From Hypomyces perniciosus (taxonomy: Eukaryota; Ascomycota; Sordariomycetes; Hypocreales; Hypocreaceae), in assembly GCA_008477525.1 (NCBI GenBank), contig SPDT01000010.1, forward strand, positions 2,108,001 through 2,172,000: 64,000 bases of DNA, given 5' to 3'. The position numbers and the translations under genes are program-made. The notes beneath the pieces were generated by a model, which saw only the letters and a program-made list of their open reading frames with translations, did not search any database and was not told the DNA's origin. How positions within the stretch are numbered: position 1 is the stretch's first letter; every line of letters starts with the position of its first letter. Below are positions 1 through 12,804 of the stretch, in pieces.

Positions 1-3000
1 AGGTAAGTAAATATATATAGTGAAACTATTATTTAAGTATATATAGGCAATGCCTAAATAGCAGCTAGATTTTATGTTATACTTAATAATATATTAATGC
101 CCTTTATCTTTAGGATACTATTTATTTAAGCTGCGCGGTTAATATTTAATTATATACCAAGGAATAGGGATTTATATATAAAATACAGAATAGGGAATAT
201 TTAAGTTATTACCTTAACTGCTAAAGCTATCTATTAAAAATATAAAACAGAGGCGTTATATAACTTAAGGCTAAAATAAATATTAACTTTATATTTAAGT
301 ATAAAGTTAATAAGGCGGAAAAAAGCTTAGAAAACCTTTACTTTACTTTTAGGGAGGAGGTTTTATATAGACTATTAGAGTAAACTAAAAAGGATTTAAT
401 TCAGCTACTATTAGCTAATAAATTAAAAAATTAAATAAAAGTAATAAAAAAAGCAGTAAAGGAATTTAAAAGAGTAGAGGAATAAAAGAGAAAGTCTTAA
501 AAAAAAGCGCGAAAGTATAAGTAGATTAAAACTAATACTATATATAAAAAAAGGGTATAAAAATCTATCTAATAGATAATACTTTATCTAATAGTTCTAT
601 TCCTGTTAAAAGTCTTTATTAAAAATAAAAAAAGTAGGATAAAGTTAAAGATAATTTAGACTTTAATACTTTATTTGCTAAATATATTACCTTAAAGTTC
701 TTACTAATTAAAGCTAGGTTAAGACTTATACTAGACTGCTTGGCAGTAATCTTAAAGACAGTAAAAGGGAAACTAATAATATAAAAAACTGCGATCTTAA
801 TATAGATCCTAAAAAATAAAGAAATAGTACTTTTTTAGGATTTTATAGAATATAGAAAACCAGACCTTAAAATTGCCCTACTATAAACTATTGATATAGT
901 AAAGTATAATACTTAGCAAAGCAGTAATATCTTAATCCTTAAAGGTATAAAAAAGAAAGTAATTAACCTGCTATAAATATATATTAAAAAAGGTCTTTTA
1001 GAGGAAGGCTATAGGCTATATAGAAACCTATTTTTCCTAGAATAAAAAAAAGACAGCAGCCTTTGCCTTATTAACTCTATTATATAAATAAATAAAGTAA
1101 CTATTAGGGATACCGTTATTCTTTTAAGTGTAAACTAATTTAATAAAGACTTTATAGGTTATATAATACTATTATTACTAGACTTTTTCTTAGGCTATAA
1201 TTAAATCCCTTTTAATAAGAAAAGCCAAAATATAACTATATTTATAAGCCCTATTAGCTTTTTAAAATACTATACTCTTTTAATAAACGCTATAAACTTA
1301 ATAGCGCAATTTCAGTATATTATTCTTTAAATACTATTTAATTTTATACTTATAGTTTACCGACTATTCTTAAACGACATTACAGTATAAGGTTTAAAGT
1401 CTATATATAGCGGTAAAGAAGCAATACTTAGGGTTTAATGCTATATTTTAAAGTATCTGTAAAACCTAGATAAGACCTTAGTAAATATTAAACTATTAGG
1501 ATATATAATTTCGGCAGTGAAATTAGTCTTTTATTAGGGATTTGCTGAGTTAGTAGGGTATTTATATAGAATAGAAGGGCGTTAACTAGCTATAGGCAAA
1601 ATTATTAAAATCAAAAAATAAGAGAACTATAAGACTATTAACGAAGTTCGATCTTTCTTTAGTTTAGTTAGCTACTATAGATACTGGATTAAACATTTTA
1701 TATAGATTACTAAGCCTTTAATAACCTTATTAAAGAAAGATGCCCCCTAAAAGTGGATTAAAGAATAATAGCAAGCTATAAATAAACTTAAAAAGCTTAT
1801 TACTTCTGCCTTAATACTAGTAATATTAAATATAAATAAAGGATATAGGGAGGTAATCCTTATAGTTAACGCTAGTATAATAGGCTAGGGGGCTGTTTTA
1901 ATGCAGATTATAAAAGAGAAAAGATAACTAATTTAATATAAAGGTGGATACTGGCTTCTATTAGAAATAAAGTATAACGCTATAAAGAAAGAATATAAAG
2001 CTTTACTTTAAGCCTTTAAAAGGCTATATATTTATATTTACAGGCTTTTATTTATATTAGAAATAGACGCTAAAGTAGTTATTAATTAAATGAATAGTAG
2101 AATTAATAATATCCCTAACAGGTATATAACTTAATAGATTAGTTATATTTTTCTTTTTAACTTTACGGTTAAGTATATCCCTAAAAAAGAAAATATTATA
2201 GCGGATACTTTATCTTATAAACTAGTAACTGTTATAAATAAAGTTAAAGCTAAGAAAGAAAGGGATTTAAAAGATTTTATAGATATATATTTAGGTATAA
2301 TTTCGTTTATACTGCTAAAGGAAAAGTATAGTAAAGAGTTTTAATAAATCGCGCAGTACTTTTAAATAATATAAAGACTATTTAATCTTTTAACTGTAAA
2401 CTTTTAGCGATTTAAGAATAAAGTAAAAAGGTTTATTATAAAAAATAAAAAGTTATAGGCAAAATTAATAAAATACCGCCGCCAGCTTATATTTATTTTT
2501 AATAGCTTAACTTTAAAGAAAACAGCTGTCTAGCAGTATTATATTAAAATAGGCTATAAAGGCTAAAAGGTAACTTTCTAGTTTTTAAAAGAAAAATATT
2601 AATGGCGGTAGATATAGAATAATATATATAAGGCAGTTATATTATGCCTTTAGTATTAAGGCTTTCATTTATACCGCCTTAAAGAGCCAGCTATTATAAT
2701 AGAACTAACTAGGCCTATAGAGAAGGTCTATTTTAATACCTAATATATCCCAAATAACTATAAATATATCTACCTATTTAAAAGAAAATATAACTTTTAT
2801 AGATAAGAAAAATTAAAACCTATACCTACTTTATTATTAATAGTAATAATAAAATTTATATTTGAATAAATATATTAATTTAGTATAATAATTTAAGCTA
2901 TTATAAATAAAAGACTAGAAATAAAAAAGATACTTTTAAAGGTATTTATTAATCTAGGAGTTAAGATTATTTAGATATTAGTATATAACTTTAAAGTTAA

Positions 3001-5072
3001 TACTGCAGTAAAGGTTAATTATTAAAGTTTAATATTAGTATTAATAAAGATAGCTGGGCTTAATAAAAAGTAATTTTAGAACTTAAATAAAGCGATTATA
3101 GCTAATAGATATATAGTAAAAAGCTTAATAAGGTATTTTATGTTTTACTTATTATTTAGCTAAAAACTAATTTTTCCTTTAAAAGTAAAACTACCTACCT
3201 AGCGGCTGATTAATTGGGATAAAGTTTATATAATAAAAGATTAATTAATAGTGTATATCTGTATATTTAAAAAAAAAAGAGGAAGATATTAAAATAGCCT
3301 AAAAGAGAGTGACTGTATTGTGCTAAATATTGGCTAAAAGGATAGATATTAATAATTAATATTTACTGCAGAAAGCAGCTAAACTACTCCTTTTTAGCAA
3401 TTTTATTTTACTTTATAATATAAACCGCTAAAGGGACCTTTTAAAAGATATAAAATTAAAGATATATTAACTAGGCCTATTTAAAATTAAGTTTTAAGCG
3501 GATATAATAAAAGTATATAAATTAAAAATATTAAATAGGGTTTTATTTAATAAAATCTATTTAAATAAATATTTAAAAAAGTTTATAAAAGATAAATTCA
3601 GTTAGTAAATAGTTAAAGATAATAAAAAGACTTTTATAGATTAAAATTTAAAGGCAGATAAAGACCTATTTAAAGATAAAGCAGTTAATAAAGTAATAAT
3701 TAAAGTTATTAATAACTAAAAACTTAAAAAGCTTTATAGTAACTCTTTAGCTATTAAAGGAATATATAGTCAATAAGATTAAATAGTCTAGCTAAAAACC
3801 AGGGCATATACTTGTAAATTAAAGGAAAAAGAAATATTCTAACTAAAACGCAGTCCTTTATAATACTTTAAAGTAGCTATTCCTGGAATAAACTAGATAA
3901 ATTGGGATAACTACCTTTATATAGAGGATGTATAAGGGAAAATAAATAGTAACGTTTTTAAAAAACAGCTATTAGGTATTGTTTTTAAAGGGGAGGAGAC
4001 AGCTGTTAATTAAAGTTTACTGCCTTGCCTATAAAAAATATAACCTAGGTATACTATAAGGAAAAAAACTGTAAGATTAAATAATTTATTAATTATATTT
4101 TTGTATTAACTGCTTATTTCTTAATAGTAAAAGTTAAGATAAACTTCTAAATTTACTAAATCGCTTAAATCTCTGCCTTTTTATTTCCTTTAAAATAAAA
4201 AAAGTCCTTTATAAAATAAAAGGCTACTAAAAGATTAAAATAGTTAAAGACTACTAGCCTAATAGAAGTAAATATTTAATCCTTTTTAAAGAAAATTATA
4301 GCTATACTTTAGTTACTTTATTAAGGCTGGTAACTAGAAAGATATTGCTAAATATAAAAAAAAGCTTTAGATTAAAGGCAATTTAAATAGTCCCTTTATT
4401 AGAAACCTAGGATAGAGATATAGTTATAAAAAGGGAATAAAATATATTCTTTAGCAGTTGTAATAGTAATAGACTAAATTTAAAGGTACCCCTGGCAAAA
4501 TTAAGGATTATACTATCTATATAATAATATAAATAAAGCCTTAATATACTTTATCTGCTTAAAAAAAGTATAAAAGAACTACTTAAAAATCTGCGAAATC
4601 TCTGCTAGGATATAAATAGGCTTAAGAAGTTTTCCTTTAATAGCGCGTGTAATATTTTGAAAATATAACTAAAAGCTTTTAAAAGTATAGCGCTAAAAGT
4701 ATTCTTTAAGAGTATAACTTTTCGTAAATTATAAAAGTAATAAAGATAGTATAAATAAAAAGGAGAAAGTAATCTTTAAATAAATTAATAAATTTAATTA
4801 ATTAATATTAACATTACCTATAATCTAAATAGCAAAACACTCTTAGACCTAGATAAAGTTAAAATAAAGATGCTGATTAAATAATACCTATTTACTAAAG
4901 CTTTATCCGGGGTAGATAGTTAAGTAAAGAAATAAAGCTAGGTTTAACCTTTCTAGAATAAAGAAATCTCGCTAAAGGTTTTCTCGCCTATAATAGGTAT
5001 ATTAATAAAGTCGGCTATATTAAGTAATTAATAATAGGCTTTTCTAGCGGGATCTGTTATAATTAAATAATA
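1..5072 (+). mobile_element. RIP-degraded Ty3/gypsy retrotransposon remnant
   Basis: AT-rich DNA whose plus-strand frame, read through stops that were CAA/CAG, still follows a fungal gypsy polyprotein. The left end is outside the window or lost, and no LTR of its own is visible. After the integrase region the sequence continues without recognisable domains to the target duplication of the solo LTR at 5073. CpA is scarce and TpA abundant by eye, as expected after RIP. The element is certainly dead. Its relation to the 226-bp LTR beside it is not shown, because that LTR has its own target duplication. Confidence 0.75.
700..3430 (+). pseudogene. gypsy pol remnant (RT, RNase H, integrase)
   Basis: Reverse transcriptase signs lie at about 960-1560: the frame reads like KGLLEEGY, then a KKDSSLCLINS block (family form KKDGSLRLIN), then LLDFFLGYN (family LxDxFSGYDQ). 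RNase H and the H2C2 part of the integrase are expected near 1850-2650 and are poorly preserved. The integrase core is recognisable at about 2830-3230, including a DNA-binding end like KVKLPTQRLINWDKV. Many stops are TAA/TAG where the family has glutamine. No catalytic function can remain. The match rests on recognising the domain order by eye, not on an alignment. Confidence 0.65.
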
Positions 5073-5077
5073 GTTAA

Positions 5078-5303
5078 TGTCACAGGCTAGGCCATGTCTC
5101 CCGGAATCACGACTACGCCGAATCCGGAAATACGACCAATACTAGACCGCTTACCTAATTAGGAAACCACCTCGGCCACAACCCTATACGCACAACTATA
5201 TAACGCATACATAGCTAGTATAGAGCTTCCTTCCTTCAGCTATAGATAGACAATACAGAGGTGCCCTAACTGCGTGCTTTCCAGTTAGGCTACACCCGTT
5301 ACA
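5078..5303 (+). mobile_element. Solo LTR, 226 bp, with 5-bp target duplication
   Basis: Starts TGTCACAGGC and ends CCGTTACA, with gttaa at 5073-5077 and again at 5304-5308. A second copy of this LTR is at 40466-40691. The sequence has normal base composition and keeps CpA and CpG sites, unlike both flanks. This is what remains after LTR-LTR recombination removed an element. Confidence 0.9.
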
Positions 5304-5308
5304 GTTAA

Positions 5309-8270
5309 GGAAAGATTAAGAGGAAGAGAAAAGAGAAAGAGAAAAGAAGATAAAAAAATAAGTAAGTTATAAAGGCTACCTTAGAGGAGCAGTAATTTAC
5401 GTATAATAAAAAAACCACCTTATACACTAAACTATATACCTATACCTATAAAAAAACAAAAACAATATTATACTCTGCCTCTTTTTCTTCTCTTTATCTA
5501 CTTAAATATAATCCCGTTTTACTATAACTAAAATATTACCTTTACTTTAAATCTTACTTTAAAATTATTTAATTATACTTTTCTTCCTTCTTTATTATAA
5601 TACTTTATGTAAAAAAAGACTTTTACCTTTTTATTTTATTTTTTTAGCCTATAGAAAATAAACTAAGAACTTTACTCCCTTGCTATATTAATTAAATATC
5701 CTTAAATTATATTAAGAACTTTTTTAAATTAAATAAATAAAACCTTATTATTAGTTTTATTATAAATTAATATAACTATTAACTATTATAAGTCTACCTT
5801 TAATTTAATTAATATACTATTAATTACCTATAACTATTAGTTAAAATAATAATTACTTTAAGCTATATTTATTATAAAAATCTTATATTAATATTTAACT
5901 TTAAAGTAAATAAATAGTGCTTTTATATTAAAGATATCTATAACTTTTTATATAACCTTTCCTGTAAAAGATAAGCGTTAAACTTTACTTTAAAGGTAAT
6001 ACTTTATATAATAGTAAAAGGATTAGCGACTATTAAAGCAGCCTAAGCCGAGATTATAATACCTATAGACGCTTTTAAAGGTGCCTTTGCCTTTAATTGA
6101 ATAATACTTTAAGCTTTTAGTATTCTTAATAGACTATAGAATTTCCAGCACTTTACTAAAGGATAATAAATTCTTATAAAGTTAATCTATTTCTTTAAGT
6201 ATTAATATATTTATATTTTTAATAAATATAAATACCTCTATTACTTTAACTTTTATAGATAAAACTATAAGTGCTAAGCGCAGCAATTCCTTGATTTATA
6301 GGCCTATATAGTTAAGAAAGCTGGATTTCCTTATTTATTTAGCTTTTACATAGTCCTATATATAAAATAACCTAGAGCTAATAAATATAGCTATTTAAGC
6401 TTATTTTGGATCTAGTAAACGCTTTATAGACTTATTAGCGTTAAATTAAGTTAATTGGCAGGACCTTTAAGCGGGATCCTTGTTTTTTTTAGTTTTAGAA
6501 AGTATAGAATAATTAACTTAAAGGAATTCGAACTTTTACTTTAGGATTAATACTAGTACCTATACTTTAGGTATTTAGCTAAAAGCTATATAGATATAAT
6601 TTAGGTTTTATACTAATTTTTAATAGTAAATAAATTTACTATTATAAATTCTAGGATAAATATTAAAAATATCTTGCCTTTTTGAATTAAATACTATTTA
6701 ATTAAGCTAAATTAAATGTAATAGGCTCTTTTTAAAATAATTTATAAAAGGAATATAATAAAGATTAGTAGTTAATGTTTAGCTGACCTGGGAATACTAG
6801 TTAATGACTTTATAAAGGAGAATAAGTTAATTTATTATAATAATAGTCTTTTTTAATAATTAATTGCCTTTTTACCTTTAGGTATTTAAAGAAGATTTTA
6901 ATAACAGTAGCTAGTATTTAAAATACAACTTCTTATATTAATAATACCTGTACCCTTAGCTATATAGTTAAGCTAATTGCAGTAAAGGAAAAGAAAAATA
7001 TTCTCCTTTACTCTGTAAATAGTATTAATAGCGAAGAAATAAAATAATACTACTAGCCTAGTAATATAAGCAGCGTCCTTTACAAAAGCAGTAGCAGGAC
7101 TAGCGATTAAGAGTAAGTCGATATCTTTCTCAGTAATGCTATAACCTATAAGACCCCTGCTAATTATACTAGCTATCGCTAATAATGCTAAAACCTTAAA
7201 CGCAGAGTCGGTTTCCTTTAAAGAAAATAATAGCTTTTCTAATATATTAAGGGATAACTAGGACTTAAAGGATAAAAGAGTTTTAAAAGTTATTATTGAA
7301 TTTAACTAGCAAGCAATTAAGGATAATAAAAAAGCTTTTTTAAAACTAGGCGAAAAAGGGTAAGCTATAATAGTGGCCTTTGCAGCAGTAATAGGGAAAA
7401 CTGCACTTTAATATTCCCAGGTCTAGCGAATTACAGCCTTAAATATATACTGCAGCCTGACCTTACTTAGGCTAATAGATAAATTGGCTTAGGATAATAT
7501 CCGAGAACGAGTTTATATACCTATATAAATAACAGAATAACTAATATAAGATAAGCGGATAGCAGCTTAGAATGCCTGGCGATAAAGAGATTAATAAAAA
7601 GGGACTATTTAATTATAATAATTCTAATAAAAAGGGAATGATTTAATATAAATTAAATAAAGAGGAATTAATAATATAGATAGCAGTAGTTCTGCTTTTA
7701 ATTTTCTTTTCCTTTTTTTCTTTTAATAATACTCTTTCCGCTATTTTCCTATATTGTTTATATTTTCTTTAAATATTATTATACTACTATTAGGGGGATT
7801 AATAAGAAAAGCGTTTTATTAAGATTCGCTATTTTTATTTGCGAATGCTTATAGGGAGGGTTTTATCGGGGGTAACTGATATATTTAACGCACTAGTATT
7901 TTTTTTATTAAACTTACCTAAAAAAGGTTAACTGCTTATTTAAGCAGCTACTGGATTAGGAAAGTATAGGAGTATAAAGATATACAGATAGACTTAGTTT
8001 AATAAATCGTAACCTTTTTCCCCCTTTAATATATAACCCCATTTATAAGAATATAGTCGCTGAGGCATATAAAGGTGACTATTAATTGCTTTTAGCTGCT
8101 GGCATTATAATTAAATGATCCGCAGTATCTTTTTCGTCCCTATATTACTTAATTGCTGCTTTGTGGTTCTGTTAGGAGCGCGGTTCCCGCGCCCGATACC
8201 AGTCGTTGTATATAGGTGTGTATATGTGTTGTGTATATGTTTTGGAGTGCCAATTCCCCCTTGACAAACT
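5309..8270. other. AT-rich, RIP-type stretch without identifiable genes
   Basis: Nearly 3 kb in which no reading frame is recognisable. A plus-strand frame near 6180-6560 is fairly continuous if TAA/TAG are read as glutamine, but I do not recognise it. A small patch at about 8140-8270 has normal composition and a GC-rich inverted motif (gcgcggttcccgcgc), then ends abruptly where copia homology starts. Confidence 0.5.
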
Positions 8271-10600
8271 ATTCTTACATTAATTATATAAGACTCTATA
8301 GTTATAGAGGATCCTATAAATATAGATATATCCCACTTTCTTTATAATAGTATTAAAAAGCTAGCCTTTCTAGCTGCTTTAGTATAAAACCTTTAAATGC
8401 TTAAGTAAATACTTTATAGTCCTAATAAAACTAAATAACTAAAAGCGATTTATAGTAAATTTAACCAGCTAGTTAAATAATATACCTTTACTTTTATTAA
8501 ACGCAATAGTATTCTTAAAGGCAGGAATCCTATTACTAGTCGATTAGTTTTAAAGACTAAAAAAGACTAAAATAATAAAATAGTTAAATTTAAAGCTAGG
8601 CTAATTGCTAAGGGCTTTTAACGATTAAAAGGAATAGATTTTAATTAAATATTTACCTTAACAGCTATTTTTTTTATTTAGCGGCTTTTTTTTAGCTTTA
8701 ACTACTATCTATTGTTAAAAAGGAGGGCTAAAAAGCAAGGATTTCTGTGTAATTGGGTAACCTTCCTATTCTGGCTAGACCCGGAATTAGGCCCGACGCT
8801 AGGACCGAGTTCCGGAGGAACTTCGGTGTAAGTCAGGAAATTTCTGTTATCCTCAACGATAACAATTGAGCTAGGATCGGCTACCCCGCCTACCCTAGAC
8901 TCAATACAATAGGCATAATGGCCATTGTGAAAAATCTGACCAAAATGGTTTCCCGTTTGTATAGCCGTGAGTCGATTTGACCGATTTTATATATAAATGA
9001 ATTTTGCGGAAAATAGGAATGCGGCCACAAACCCAATTCTGCCACCGCACACCTATTATTAGGTCGGAGGACTGTTATAGAAGACAAAGCTATTGTTTAT
9101 ACAATCACTTCTACACCAGCCGCACATCACTAGATATTCTATAGCTTTCTAGCTATTAGTTCAGTTACAATTCAATTGTTTATCCATTGTTAACCTCACT
9201 GGACTCTTAGTTGTTTCCTCATTGCTGCGTTGTATACAGCTTCCTAGAAGCCATACATAAATGAGGTTCAGTATAACCTTGTTATTTCAACATCTATAAC
9301 TAGGAAATTGAATAAATTAACTTTATTAATATATTCTTTAATAGGATATTTAAAGAAACTATATTCTTTAACTTCCTTAAAGGGTTTAAAGACTATACTA
9401 GTTAAGCTTCCTTTAAAATTAAATCTATTTTTAGGAAGCTAGGTTATAACCTTAATATAGATTAGGTTATTTAGTTATAGAAAACTCTTTATAGTCTAAA
9501 ATAGTCTTTTAGAGAATGGCAATAGGCTTTATAAGCCTTAAGAAATAAATTAAGATATAATCCTTTAATTTCTAACTCTGCTATTCTTTATAATTTAAAT
9601 AACAGTATTTTTATTGTTATTTATATAAATAACTGTTTTTTATTAGACTAGATGAAGAAGCTATAGTTTAATTAAAGCTAGCTTTTAATAAAGTTTATAC
9701 TATAGAAAATAAAGGCCTTGCCTCTTTCCTTTTAAAGGTATAAATAGTTAAGGATAAAAAAAGAGGTCTTTTTAACTTTCCTAGAAATAATATATTATTA
9801 AAGCTATAGAGTTTTTAACCTTTAAGACTTAAAGCCTATTTAATTACCCCTGCAGCCTTTTCTTTTAGCTAATAAGACTATATCTAGACTAAATAAAGCT
9901 AATATTAAGCTTTTTAAGCTATAGTTAATACTATTATTTATTTAATAATATATACTTAAGTAAATATTAGCTTTTAGTTTAATGGCTAGTAAAACAATTC
10001 TAAAGCCTTTATAGAGAGTATCTAAATGCAGCCTATAACCTATTATAGTATTTAAATAGTATCTAGAATCTAGTTATTTAATATATTAAAAAATCTAATC
10101 TTATATTTATTAGTTATTGCAATAGTGATTTTGCTGGGGATAAAAAATTAAGTAAATTAATTTATAGCTATATTATAATAGTTGCTAATAGGCCAATTAG
10201 CCGGAAATTAAAAAAGGGCTTAACTCTCTGTCTTTTTATATTAAAAGCAGAGTTTATAGCTTTTATAAAGGCTATTAGAGAGATTTAATAGTTTATTAGC
10301 CTATATAAAGAGGTAGATTAACCAATTAAACAGCTAATCTCTCTACTTAATAATAACAAAAATGCTATTTTTACCTCAAATAACCCTACCTTTTAAAATC
10401 GAACAAAACATACTTTATTACAGTTTAATTATATAAAGGAATAGGTTAAAAATAGCTTTATTATAGTTAACTATCTGGAAACTAGTAAAATAGTTGCTGA
10501 TAGGCTTACTAAGCCTCTCTTAAGTTAAAAGCTAAGGAACTTTATAAGTCTCCTTAATCTTAAGCTTTTACCTAAAGTATAGCTATACTTAAGGTTTTTA
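8271..10600 (+). pseudogene. copia pol remnant (RT and RNase H)
   Basis: The frame carries copia reverse transcriptase landmarks on both sides of the inserted LTR. Left of it is a block like FKARLIAKGF (family FKARLVARGF). Right of it, at about 9293-9700, is the segment corresponding to DFxGVFxNG and LYSLKQSPRE in the better copy at 56590-56800. The RNase H part follows to about 10600. Numerous TAA/TAG stops stand where element B has CAA/CAG or already mutated codons. Non-functional. Confidence 0.75.
8713..9292 (+). mobile_element. Solo copia LTR, 580 bp, target duplication tctat
   Basis: Begins TGTTAAAAAGGAGGG and ends TTATTTCAACA, flanked by tctat at 8708-8712 and 9293-9297. The uninterrupted homologous site in element B (near 56575) has the sequence once, which confirms the insertion. 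It is nearly free of RIP although the copia coding DNA around it is heavily mutated, so it arrived later. Its 3' quarter differs from B's LTRs (tatacagcttcc against gggtgcaccttcc), marking a second LTR subfamily shared with the mutated LTR at 10810-11388. Confidence 0.95.
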
Positions 10601-10809
10601 TCTTTACCTTTCTTATAGTTATTAGCTATTCTTTTATAGCTATTAACTTTGCTAGTTATTACTATTATTTTTAGCTATATTTAGCTATTTCCTTTATTTC
10701 TAGCTATTTTAACTATTCCTTTTATTTTCTATATTTTAATTACTTTCCTATATTTAAAATCCTATATTTATTTTAAAGTTATATAGGATAGTATTTATTT
10801 TAAAGGGAA

Positions 10810-11388
10810 TATTAAAATGGAGGGCTAAAAAGCAAGGATTTTAATATATTTAAATAACCTTCCTAATCTAGCTAGACCCGGATTTAAGCCTGATGCTAGG
10901 ACCGAGTTTTAGAGGAACTCTAGTGTAAGTTAGGAAATTTCTGTTATCTTTAATAATAATAATTAAGCTAGGACCAGCTACCCCGCCTACCCTAAACTTA
11001 ATACAATAGGCATAATAACTATTATAAAAAGTCTCACTAAAATAGTTTCCTGTTTATATAACTGTAAGTCAATTTAACCGATTTTATATATAAATGAAAT
11101 TTATAGAAAATAGGAATGCAGCTATAAACCTAATTCTGCTATAATATGCTTATTTTTAGGTTAAAGGACTATTATAAAAGATAAAGTATTATTCTATAAT
11201 CACTTTTATAATATAGCTGTATATTACTAGATATTTTATAGCTTTTAGCTATTAAATTAATTATAATTTAATTGTTTAGTCTATTATTTACCCAGTAAAC
11301 TCTTAGTTGTTTCTTTATTGCTGCATTATATACAGCTTCCTAGAAGCCATATATAAATAAGGTTTACTATAACCTTATTACTTTAATA
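10810..11388 (+). repeat. Mutated 3' LTR of copia element A
   Basis: Aligns end to end with the 580-bp copia LTR (579 bp here) but starts TATTAAAATGG and carries many TpA replacements, for example ccttattactttaata for the family end. Same subfamily as the clean solo LTR at 8713-9292. Confidence 0.9.
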
Positions 11389-12224
11389 ATTTTAAATTAA
11401 ATAAAGAATCAGTAACTATAAAGTTTTCTATAAAAGTATAGTAATTTATAGCCTTTAATATAATATTTAAAGACTGTTTTTATTAATAAAAATTATTAAA
11501 ACCTATTAGTTTATAGGTTTTAAAAAAGTTATAAACCTTTTTTAATGCCTTTTTAATAAAACTATTATTTAAAGTAAAAATAGTAGTTTAAGGTTAAAAA
11601 ATAAATCAAAATAAAACCTAGATTAATATAAAAATAAAAGTAAGAGCTTATATTAATATTAATATAAGGGCTATAAGATTAATTTCTATTAAACTAGTAG
11701 TTTTAGGTTAAAGATTTAATATAATAGTAGCTAAGCTAGCTAATGTATTAAATAACTGTATTATAATAGTATTCTAACCCTTTAACTATACCTTTATTAT
11801 CTTAATAAAAGCCTTTTATACTTAAAGCTTTTATTTTATATTCTATAGTTAAATAAATAAATCCCTTTATTATTAAAGAGAGCTATTATCCTTAATTAAG
11901 GAAATAAGGCTGCTAAAAGCTTTAATAGGTTAACTTATACTATTAATATTAAACCTATATCATATAGAAATAGGAAATATATTATATAATATATAATAGA
12001 AATAGTAATATAAATAATATTATTATAACTATAATAGTATTTACAGTAAAAGCTTAAAAATAGTTTTAAATAGCTAAAGAATCTTAAAAAATACTAGTAT
12101 AAGCATTAAGATAAACACTATAAAAACCTACTATAAATGCTATAATAGCGCTAAGGGAAGTACTGTAATTATTAAGGTAATCTATTAATTAAGACTTAAA
12201 GAAAGCTCTCTTAAGCTTATAACA
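11389..12224 (-). mobile_element. Copia leader and gag fragment, minus strand
   Basis: Minus-strand DNA that follows the LTR at 12225-12804 and matches the start of the internal region of element B (44941 onward), including the leader start ggttataag and the gag segment near 45600-45770. It is a 5' end of a copia copy, cut off at the 3' LTR of element A. Heavily RIP-mutated. Confidence 0.75.
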
Positions 12225-12804
12225 TATTAAAATAATAAGGTTATACTTAACTTTATTTATATATAGCTTTTAGGAAGCTATATATAATATAGCAATAAAG
12301 AAATAACTAAAAGTTTACTAAATAAATAATAGACTAAATAATTAAATTATAATTAATCTAATAGCTGAAAAGCTATAAGATATTTAATAATATATAGCTA
12401 TATTATAAAAGTGATTATAGAATAATACTTTATGTTCTATAATAGTCCTTTAACCTAATAATAAGTATAGAGTAGCAGAATTAAGTTTATAGCCGCATTC
12501 CTATTTTCTGCAAAATTTATTTATATATAAAATCGCTTAAATTAACTTACAGCTATATAAATAGGAAACTATTTTAGTCAGATTTCTTACAATACTATTA
12601 TAAGCATTATATTAAATCTAGGGTAAGCGGGGTAACTGGTCTTAGCTTAATTATTATTGTTAAAGATAATAGATATTTCGTAACTTACATTAAAGTTTCT
12701 CTAAGAACTCGGTCCTAGTGTTAGGCCTAATTCCAGGTCTAGCTAAAATAGGATAGTTGCTTAATTACACTGATATCCTTGCTTTTTAGCCCTCCTTTTT
12801 AACA
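12225..12804 (-). repeat. Copia LTR, 580 bp, minus strand, mutated
   Basis: Reverse complement of the copia LTR. The plus strand reads tattaaaataataagg at the left end and cctcctttttaaca at the right end. It serves as 5' LTR for the minus-strand leader and gag below it. Its right edge joins minus-strand copia DNA in the region corresponding to B's protease, so this copy inserted into another copy of the family. Confidence 0.88.

Larger units (their letters stand above)
8271..11388 (+). mobile_element. 5'-truncated Ty1/copia element A with 3' LTR
   Basis: Homologous, base for base with many C-to-T and G-to-A changes, to the internal 3' part of copia element B (about 56140-58046). It begins abruptly at about 8271, inside the region before the reverse transcriptase, and ends in its own mutated 3' LTR at 10810-11388. 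It is interrupted by a clean solo LTR at 8713-9292. The right end abuts minus-strand gag of a related element, so A probably inserted into that copy. Confidence 0.85.

Noticed and set aside
8890..9087. 65-codon minus-strand open frame, repeated at 44538-44735 and 58224-58421
   Set aside because: It recurs only because it lies inside three copies of the same LTR. It runs against the element, has no family signature, and the mutated LTR copies do not keep it open.
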